Below, piece by piece: positions 55,972 to 64,000 of a stretch of DNA of 64,000 nucleotides. A program made the translations under genes and the position numbers. The notes beneath the pieces were generated by a model. That model did no database searches. It saw only the letters and a program-made list of their open reading frames with translations, and was not told where the DNA came from. Origin of the DNA: Chloracidobacterium sp. (GTDB taxonomy: Bacteria > Acidobacteriota > Blastocatellia > Pyrinomonadales > Pyrinomonadaceae). Each line of letters begins with the position of its first letter. Within the stretch, counting starts at the first letter, position 1. Where the stretch lies: NCBI GenBank assembly GCA_016712045.1, contig JADJRV010000013.1, forward strand, positions 18,476 to 82,475. The letters are read 5' to 3'.

Positions 55972-58433
55972 ATGTCCAAGCTTTTACAAACACCAAAAGA
56001 CCCTAACCTGATCTTTGACGTCGGGCTGCATCGTGGCCAGGATACGTCTTTTTATCTCAAAAAAGGCTATCGCGTTGTAGCGTTTGAGGCTGCTCCTGAG
56101 AACGCCGCGTTTTGCCGTGAGCGTTTTGCCGAGGAGATCGCTGACGGTCGTTTGACCATCGTCGAGGGAGCCATTACCGAGGATCCGGCGGCGGGCGAGC
56201 CTGACGGCAAGGTGCGTTTTTACCGCAACGAGGACCATTCGCTGTGGGGCAGCACGTCTGACGATTGGGCCGTGCGAAACAAGGTGATGGGCACGACCAA
56301 CGAGATCATCGGCGTGACGGCGGTTGATTTTGGCAAATGCATCGAAAAATACGGTGTGCCGTACTTTTTGAAGGCCGATATCGTCGGTTCTGAATGCATC
56401 TGTCTGCGGGCGATGCTCAAGTTTGAGAACCAGCCCGATTATATCTCGATCAGGTCTGAAAAAGTGATATTTGAGCGGCTCGGCGAGGAATTTGACCTGC
56501 TTGAGCAGCTCGGTTACGACAAATTTAAGGCGGTCAAACAGGATTTTGACGGCATCACGCCGGAGGTTCCTTCGGATGGCGAGCGGCAGTTTCATGTGTT
56601 CGAAGAGGGTGCGTCCGGGCCTTTTGCAGAAGAGTCACGAGGCGATTGGAAAGACCGCAGCGGAGCCATCAAAGATTACCGAAGCGTGTTTGTCAAATAT
56701 TGGTTGTTTGGCGATTATTCGTATCTGATCCAGACCGAAAAGGGCCGTAGATTTATCACCTTTCTTGAGCGCATAGTGCGGCGTTCTCTACCAGGCTGGT
56801 ACGACACCCACGCTCGTCATAAATCGGTCACGCCAGAACCAAAAGCGGCACCGGTGCCGACAGAATCGCTAAGGCAACAGAGCGCTTGGCTGCTCGCGGC
56901 TAAGGTCATTGGCTTTGCTCTGAGCTTCATGCTGCCGCTGCTCATCGTGCGTTCGCTGACGCAGGAGGCCGTCGGGCACTACCGCGAAGCGTTTCAGGTC
57001 ATAATGAACGCCGCGACGATATTGCCGCTCGGCGTATCGATGAGCGCATATTATTATCTCGCCCGAGAGACGCCCGAGCGGCGCGGTACGGCGGTGTTTA
57101 ACATTTTGGTGTTCAACTTCGTCATGGGCGGGCTGGCCTGTCTGACATTGAACCTATTCCCGCAGCTTATCGGCGATGTGTTTCGCAGCGACGAGCTGAC
57201 ACGGCTCGCACCAAAGATCGGCATCGTCATCTGGATATGGATGTTTTCGACCTTTCTCGAAACCATCGCCATCGCCAATCAAGAAGCACGCGTCGCGACG
57301 TTTTTCATCGTCGGAGCCCAACTCAGCAAGACGCTGCTGATGGGCGGAGCTGTGCTCATGTTCGGCACGGTCGAGGCGTTCATCTACGCCGCGATGATCC
57401 AGGGCGTCATACAGACCTTTATATTACTCGGCTATATCCGCTCGCGTTTCCCGGGCTATTGGCGCGGCTTTCAGGCAAGATTTTTTCGCGAACAGCTTGT
57501 ATATGCTTTGCCATTTGGGCTAGCCGCGATTCTTTGGATCGCTCAGAACGACATCCACAATTACTTTGTCGGGTACAAATTTACATCAGCCGAATTTGCG
57601 ATATACGCGTACGGTTGCTTTGAGATCCCGCTTATGACGATGCTGGCGGAATCTGTGACGTCGGTGCTTATCCCCCGGATGAACGCCCTGCAACAGGCAG
57701 GCGACCGCAACGAGATGATCCGACTGACGGCCCGTGCGATGCAGAAACTGGCATTCTTTTACTTTCCGATCTATGTGTTTTTGATGATCACCGCAAACAC
57801 ATTTATCATCACGCTCTTTACCAAAGAGTATCAGGCGAGCGCATCAGTGTTTATCATAAATCTAACGCTGCTACCTTTTAGCATACTCATTACCGATCCG
57901 ATCGTGCGGTCGTTTAAAGAACTCGGTCGGCTGTTTCTACTCGTGCGGGTCGTCGTCCTAACGTTAATGATCGGTGTTTTATACTACGGCCTCGGATATT
58001 TTGGCCTGACCGGGATGATCGCCGTGGCGGTCGGGGCGATCTTGCTCGAAAGAGCGATCACCGAGACCATGGTCGTCCGCAAACTCGGTGTCGGCTTGCA
58101 GCATTTGCCGCTGCTCAAAAACGTCGCAAAAACAGCGGCCGTCTCATTACTCGCCGGTGCGGTCACTTACGTCGTCTATTCAAACGTTAAGGTATATCTA
58201 CTTGGGGTTGGCGAACATTTTGCCGAAGAGGCGTTTTCTACACATAGCCTCGGGGCGTTGAACTTTGTCGGCGGCAGCCTCGTGCTTTTGTCTCGGCGTG
58301 CGTTTTTGTCCCGATCTATCTGATCGCGGCGAGTTTCTTTGGCATTATCGAGGATGACGAGAAAGAAGCCGTTAAACGCATCTTTCGCCGCTTTTTGCCC
58401 CGCCGCTTTGTGCCCGTTGCCAGCGAACAATAA
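55972..58433 (+). CDS. FkbM-family methyltransferase fused to a polysaccharide flippase (one frameshift near the end)
   Basis: About 820 residues. Residues 1-275 form an FkbM-like SAM methyltransferase (LIFDVGLHRGQDTSFYLKKG is motif I, VVAFEAAPENAAFCRERF motif II, PYFLKADIVGSECICLRAML the active-site region) ending in GWYDTHARH, its normal C terminus. A Pro/Ala linker (about 282-292) joins it to a flippase with some 12-14 helices (SFMLPLLIVRSLTQEAVGHY, ISYYL-like starts, LIPRMNALQQAGDRNEMIRL). The frame changes at the T4 run 58286-58289; with one more T the protein goes on SACVFVPIYLIAASFFGIIE to the stop at 58431-58433. Both halves are in one frame through the linker, so the fusion looks genuine. 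It may methylate a sugar and export the same unit. Confidence 0.85.
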
Positions 58434-58439
58434 TCATAA

Positions 58440-59592
58440 ATGACCCCGACCGAACCTACATTTTTAACAAAGCTAAACTGGAACCTGCCGTGGCTCGTCC
58501 GGTATCCGGTGTCGCGTCTGGGTTCGATGCTCGAGCAGACGGCATTTGAGAAAAAGCACATCATTATCACCGTCGCCAACCATTTCGAACCCGCATGGAG
58601 CGAGGGCGGTATGCTCGATCATAAGGCTCAGATCGCGTCTCAAAGCCTATCACAAGCTGGCACGTGCAACGGGCGAAGCGACGCGCGACGCTGACGGCAC
58701 AAAGTTTCGGCACACAAATTTTTACCCGGCGGAGCAGTATCATCCCGAGATTCTGGACATCATGGCCGAGATGCAGGCCGAGGGGCTCGGTGAGGTCGAG
58801 GTGCATTTGCACCACGGCGTTGACGAGCCGGACACGGCTGAGAATTTGCGAAACGCACTGGTTGATTTTCGTGACACGCTCGCGACGCGTCACAAATGTC
58901 TGTCGCGAATGGACGGTGCAGGCGACCCGATGTATGCGTTCGTCCACGGCAACCTAGCTCTCGCCAATTCGTGCGGCGGACGGTTTTGCGGCGTCGATAA
59001 CGAGATGGAAACACTCCGCGACACGGGCTGCTACGCGGACATGACACTGCCATCCGCTCCGGATCAGTCGCAAGTCGCGGTGATAAATCAGATCTACGAA
59101 TGCGGCTTGCCGCTCAACCAAGCCGTTCCGCACCGAACGGGAAAGCGACTTTCCGTTAATGGAAACGCTCACCAATTACCACTGATATTTACCGGGCCGC
59201 TTGTTTTTAATTGGACGCGAACGATCAAGGGGATTCCGGTGCCGCGTGTCGAGGACGGTGCTCTGACGGCGAATCAGGGCTTGACCGCCGCTCGTTTTAA
59301 CCGCTGGCGATCGGCAAATGTGACGGTAGCGGGCAAATCGGATTGGGTATTTGTAAAGCTCTATTGCCACGGTTTTTTCGATCACGACCAATCGACGTGC
59401 ATTGGCGAGGACGCCAAGCGGTTCTTTAACGAAATGATCGAGGCGGGCGAAAAATCGGGTAGTTATAAGGTGCATTTTGCATCGGCGCGTGAGGCGTTTA
59501 ATATCGCGTCCGCCGCAGTTGAGGGTAAACGAGGCGAACCTGGAGAATATCGCGATCACCGTCTCAGATCGATAATGACGGAAACGGCGTAA
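58440..59592 (+). CDS. Polysaccharide-deacetylase-like protein of the polysaccharide cluster (one frameshift)
   Basis: About 384 residues. HIIITVANHFEPAW, EVEVHLHHGVDEP, AFVHGNLALANS and GCYADMTLPSAPDQSQ suggest a (beta/alpha) barrel of the NodB/glycoside-hydrolase-deacetylase superfamily, with several conserved His/Asp. A true NodB motif (H-x3-H) is not evident, so activity is uncertain. The frame changes near 58632, after which it reads RLKAYHKLARATGEATRDAD. It starts 7 bp after the FkbM-flippase stop and precedes the heparinase-like gene by 11 bp, a pairing common in exopolysaccharide clusters. Confidence 0.65.
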
Positions 59593-59603
59593 AGGTTGAT
59601 AAT

Positions 59604-61987
59604 ATGGCAGTTGAGGCGATGGCGAAACCGCTCGAAAAACTGAAAAAGATCCGCAGCTGGGACGAGATACGTACCCGGGGCGGGCAGGCTTTTTCTGTTT
59701 TTCGTGAGCAGAAACGCATTCCCCAGGTGCCGACCGATTGGGAACTCGTCGAGTTGATCGATGCTGTTCAGTTTGGCTCCGCACCGATCATTTCCGAGAC
59801 TCTCTGGCAGAAATTTTACAAGAACGGCGAGACCGGATTTTTCCCCGCATTCGCAGATCTCGAACGAACGTCCGCGTCATTCAGATCAACCTTTGTCGAG
59901 TCCGCCGACAGTTTTGTCGAAGCCGCCGAAGAGATCCTCGAGGGCCGCGTCGATCTGCTCGCATTTAAAAATCTCTACGTCGGCACACAGATCGACTGGC
60001 ACCGCGAACCGCTTTCATCCAAACGCTCGCCCTTAAAACACTGGAAAGAATTTGACGATCTTGAGACGGGCGAGACGGGCAATAAAAAAGTCATCTGGGA
60101 ACTTAACCGCCATCAGCATTTCTTTACGCTTGGCGTTGCATTTGTGTTGACGGGTGACGAACGTTTTGCGGCCGCTTTTGCCGATCAGCTTGAGTCGTGG
60201 ATGGAGCAAAATCCGCCCGCGATGGGTGTGAATTGGTCGAGCAGCCTTGAGGTTTCATTTCGGGCGATGTCGTGGATTTGGGCGTTTCATCTGTTTCGCG
60301 AATCGGACCATTTCACGCCGGAGCTATTCAAACGGGCGCTCAAATATCTGTATCTTCACGGCCGTCACATCGAGCAATATCTGTCGAAATATTACAGCCC
60401 AAACACGCACCTGACCGGCGAGGCTCTGGGGCTTTATTATCTCGGAACGCAGTTGCCGTTTTTCAAACGCTCAGAACGCTGGCGAAAACTCGGCGAGGAC
60501 ATCCTCTTTACCGAGGTGATGAAACAGATCCACCCGGACGGCGTTTATTTTGAGCAGAGCACCTGGTATCAGCGATATACGGCGGATATTTACAGCCAGT
60601 TTTCGATATTGCGTTCGCTCGATCCTGATGGCGATTTGACCTGCGTGGGCAGGAATTTGAAGAGCGGATCGAGCTTGCATTTACCATGATGCACATGACG
60701 ATGCCGGACGGCACGACGCCGCTGATCGGTGACGACGACGGCGGACGGATGTTGCCGCTAACGCATAATGCACCGGATGACTTTCGCGGAACGCTTGGCG
60801 TAGGCTCTGTCTTATTTGACCGGGCAGATCAAAAACAGGTTGCCGAACGCGCCAGCGAGGAAATATTTTGGCTGATGGGTGCGGCGGGTGTCGCGGCTTT
60901 TGATGCACATGCCTCAGCCGAACCCGTTGCAGCGTCAAAAGGGCTTAATGACGGCGGCTATTTTGTGATGCGTGACGGCTGGGACGCGACCGACAATATG
61001 CTCGTCGTCGATTGCGGCGAGGTAGGCTCGCTGGCGGGCGGCCACGGCCACGCTGACGCTTTGTCAATCGAGGTCGCGGTTCACGGCAAGACGCTCCTCG
61101 TCGATTCCGGCACATACACATATCACGAATCACGCGACATGCGCGACCATTTTCGTTCAAGCATGGCTCACAATTCTCTGACCATCGACGGCCTCTCGTC
61201 GTCGGTTCCGGGCAATACATTTAACTGGAAAACCCAGGCTCAATCTGAGCTTAAAACGTGGATTCAAGAGGACCGCTTTGACCTTTTCGACGGCTCGCAC
61301 GACGGCTATCAACGGCTCGAACATCCCGCGACCCATCAGCGCAGCATCCTATTTGTAAAGAACGATTACTGGATCGTCCGTGACACGGTCGAGACGCTCG
61401 GCCAGCACGAATACGCCCTCAATTTTCATTTTGCCAACGGCGTCAAGACAGCGATCGGCGACGATGGTGGCTTTGTCGGGGGCGACGATCATCGCATTTT
61501 CACCTTTGGCGATAACGGCGAGTGGCAGCAAAAAGAGAGCTGGATCTCGAACAACCACGGCAACAAGATTAATGCACCGTTTATGCGTTATGTCTCACAC
61601 GGAGCCGGAACGCAAGAGTTTTTTACGATCATCTTGCCGGTTGGGGCAGGAGCCGAACCGCCAATTGTCACGGAAATGCCGACTCGCGGTGGGCGAGCTT
61701 TTGTCATTAAATACAACGGTTACACCGACTTGTTTGTCTTTAACGACGAGCCGGGTCTGATGATCGAGACCGAAATATTTGCCACCAATTTTAAATATTC
61801 GTGGGCACGCATGAGCGACGCTGACGCTTTGCCGGACGAGTTTATTGTGATCGAGGGTGATAAACTGCGTGTTGATATGACCGATATTTTTGACGAGCCG
61901 GTCGATGGCTACGCGGCGGTTCGTCGGCTCGGCGGCGAATTTTACATTAACGCTAAAAACGGCCGCCGGAAAACACAGCTAAAATAA
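59604..61987 (+). CDS. Heparinase II/III-family protein (one frameshift)
   Basis: About 794 residues. The N-terminal half is an alpha/alpha toroid (LNRHQHFFTLGVAFVLTGDE, NWSSSLEVSFRAMSWIWAF, YSPNTHLTGEALGLYYLG, PDGVYFEQSTWYQRYTADIY); the C-terminal half is a beta-sandwich (GGHGHADALSIEVAVHG, SGTYTYHESRDMRDHFRSSM, AHNSLTIDG). These are the signature parts of PL12-like lyases. The frame changes about 60645; the repaired sequence reads QEFEERIELAFTMMHMTMP. There is no signal peptide, so it would act in the cytoplasm, or not as a secreted lyase; members in export clusters may trim polymer or act as epimerase-like proteins. Confidence 0.85.
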
Positions 61988-61999
61988 ACACCGTATCAG

Positions 62000-63114
62000 G
62001 TGAAAAAACGCATACTACAATTTATCGGCAGCTTTCATCAGGGCGGTTCCGAACGTCAGGCAACGGCGCTGTCGTGCGCCTTAAAAAACGAGGGAACGCA
62101 TGACATCTATGTCGCAACGCTAAATAACGACGGCGTTTTGCGTGCTGGTATGGAAGCGGCGGGTTTTATCGATATACCCGAATTTCCGCTGACATCATTT
62201 TTCAACGCAAATTTTGTCCGTCAGGTGCGAGCCTGTGCGGCTTATCTCAAAGAAAACAACATGGACCTCGTCCACACACACGATTTCTACACAAATGTTT
62301 TCCGGCATGAGCGGCGGAGCCTTGCGGGCGTAAGCGCAAAGGTCGCGTCAAACGTGAAACAGGCGGGATGCGTTCATCGTCGCAGGAATTTGTCGAAAAG
62401 CTGGCTTTTGGCCGCGCCGACGATCGTTGGCTAATTCCATCACGTTTCGTGATCATCTGACCGCACGCAGTATCTCGTCTGACAAGATCAATGTTATCTA
62501 CAACGGACTCGACCTTTCGCGATTTGAAAACGCTGAGAGTAGCCGCGAGAAATTTGGCCTGCCTACCGACAAAAATATACGCCTTGTCACGCTCGTCGCA
62601 AACCTGCGTCATGCGGTCAAAAACGTTCCGATGTTTCTTCGGGTTGCGAAGCTAGTCGCGGACGCTCTGCCGAATACGCAATTTGTCGTTGCAGGTGAGG
62701 GCGAACTCGAAACAGAATTAAAGGCGATGGCGGCCGAACTTGGCATAGATAAAAGGTTCATACCATTGGCAGATGCTCGGATATTTGGCGCTGCTTTCGA
62801 CGTCATCGGCGTGTGTTCTGACATCAACCGCCGAAGGGTTTTCAAACTCCCTACTCGAATACACGGCCGCCGGAAAGCCCGTCGTCGCGACAAACGTCGG
62901 CGGTGCTGCCGAGGCTGTTGATGGCGAAACGGGATTTTTGGTCGCGTCAGATGACGATGCGGCGATGGTGGGACGTCTCATCGGTCTACTTAATGATGAA
63001 AGTAAAACGACCGCTTTTGGCAACGCAGGACGAGAGATCGTTCGTGATAAATTTTCAAACGACGCACAGCTAAACAACACGCTCCGATTATATAATTCGC
63101 TTCTAAACAGATAA
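62000..63114 (+). CDS. GT4-family glycosyltransferase (about three frameshifts)
   Basis: About 370 residues. The GTG at 62000 opens KKRILQFIGSFHQGGSERQA. The frame breaks about 62350, 62425 and 62815; joined, it reads SKRETGGMRSSSQEFVEKLA, VANSITFRDHLTARSISS, INVIYNGLDLSRFENAESS and CVLTSTAEGFSNSLLEYTAA (the E-x7-E GT4 signature) to PVVATNVGGAAEAVDGE. It resembles the hexose transferases of exopolysaccharide pathways. It has the densest frame damage in the window, so both sequencing error and real decay should be weighed. The next gene overlaps its stop by one base (TAATG). Confidence 0.8.
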
Positions 63115-64000
63115 TGCCGCTGCACGTTTTACAACTCGGGCCCGTACCGCCACCGGAGGGCGGCATCAGCCGCAATATGCTCGCGATCCGTGATGAATTG
63201 CGGTCGGCCGGGCATCGATGCTCGATCATTGCGACATCAAAAAGCACCGTAGAATCACCCGAACCTGACATTTATCATCCACGTTCAAAGACGGCATTGA
63301 TCGGGCTCCTGCGAAAATTGGACTACGATGTGTTGCACCTGCACATCGGTGGTGAAAGTGACAAAACGCTTGCTGGCGTTGGCAGTTGCGTGTACGGTCT
63401 TTGGCGGCAAACGGTCTGTGCTGACGTTCCATTCCAGCGGTTATGCGACGACCGACGCGGCAAAAAACGCAAAGCCATCGTCTCTCGCTGGCCGCATTTT
63501 CCGGCGGTTCTCGCGAATCGTCGCCGTCAACGAAGACCTCGCCGACGTGTTTAGCCGATACGGCGTGGCGGATGAAAAACTCTCCGTTGTTCTGCCTTAT
63601 TCGCTCAAAGCTCCTAATGAAAATGTCTCTGTTCCGGCAGACCTTACCTCGTTTTACGCACAACATTCTCCGTTGCTGCTCGCTGTTGGCGGGCTTGAAA
63701 AAGATTACGATCCGTTGACGCAGATTGCGGCTATGCAGGATATTGTGAGCGATCTTCCAAACGCCGGGCTGATGATCGTTGGCGGTGGTTCAATGCAAAC
63801 AGAAGTCGAGACGGCAATTCAAAATAGCGGCTGTGCCGACAATATTTATCTTGCCGGAAATGTCGATCACGCTGTCACGCTACATCTGATGCGGGATGCG
63901 GACATCGTTTTGCGGACGACGCTTTTTGATGGCGATGCGATCTCGGTCCGCGAGGCTCTATTTCTTGGTACGCCCGTAATCGCAACCGACAATGGTATGC
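63114..64000 (+). CDS. GT4-family glycosyltransferase, cut by the right edge (one frameshift)
   Basis: The 5' 295 codons are present. The start MPLHVLQLGPVPPPEGGISR has the GGIS donor loop. The frame changes about 63365; the continuation is VLTFHSSGYATTDAAKNAKP, RIVAVNEDLADVFSRYGVAD, SPLLLAVGGLEKDYDPLTQI and REALFLGTPVIATDNGM at the edge. The HSSG and GGLEKDYDP segments are GT4-like. Its 3' end lies outside the window. Confidence 0.85.

Overview
The window looks like a chromosomal segment of a Gram-negative soil or freshwater bacterium, most likely an acidobacterium of the Blastocatellia type. This is inferred from gene content, not from a marker gene: a pilMNOPQ cluster, a PilQ-type secretin, a TonB-dependent receptor with an N-terminal carboxypeptidase-regulatory-like domain, a short c-type cytochrome of the kind common in Acidobacteria, FG-GAP and M36 exported proteins, and many small intergenic hairpin repeats. 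Coding density is high and GC content appears moderate (about 50-55% by eye).

Layout. (1) 1-1916: the possible tail of one gene, a small lipoprotein and a TPR protein. (2) 1957-18708, all + strand except one lipoprotein: a complete reductive pyrimidine catabolic locus. It has an AGXT2-like aminotransferase, dihydropyrimidinase (hydA), NCS1 permease, CoA-acylating semialdehyde dehydrogenase (mmsA), beta-ureidopropionase and the two-subunit dihydropyrimidine dehydrogenase preT/preA. Uracil or thymine would be imported, reduced, ring-opened, decarbamoylated, transaminated and oxidised to acetyl-CoA or propionyl-CoA. Pyruvate phosphate dikinase, a GTP-cyclohydrolase-II-like protein lacking the usual catalytic Tyr, a GNAT protein, a di-heme cytochrome and a small membrane protein are interleaved. 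(3) 18744-21093: a divergent APH-type kinase / acyl-CoA dehydrogenase pair. (4) 21564-26533: the pilM-N-O-P-Q operon. (5) 26534-26927: a dense field of small palindromes. (6) 26928-32016 (-): two exported proteins, one FG-GAP and one M36 metallopeptidase. (7) 32173-41408: dinG, queD, a DUF4136 protein, a TonB receptor, a Tat-exported dienelactone hydrolase, a secreted protein of unknown role and a spermidine-synthase-like protein. (8) 41462-49500 (-): tRNA-Pro(CGG), a membrane-bound spermidine-synthase-like protein, DedA, pcm, surE, rpsU and a large HEAT/propeller protein. (9) 49628 to the right edge (+): an exopolysaccharide cluster with a PDZ-containing O-antigen ligase, a flippase, five GT4 glycosyltransferases, an FkbM-flippase fusion, a deacetylase-like protein and a heparinase II/III-like protein.

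A strong property of the window is frequent single-base frameshifts, about 30 by eye. Many lie in short homopolymers and almost all are repaired by one base. The protein on both sides stays conserved in character, so I read them as uncorrected long-read errors and annotate each affected gene as one CDS over its full span, saying where the frame changes.

The most unusual items are: the c-type cytochrome and altered GCHII-like protein inside the pyrimidine locus; a 317-bp cassette with 18-bp inverted ends carrying a small Cys-rich ORF; composite hairpin repeats at 26607-26892; a hairpin-bearing in-frame insertion in the APH kinase; the PDZ domain inside an O-antigen ligase; and the FkbM-flippase fusion.
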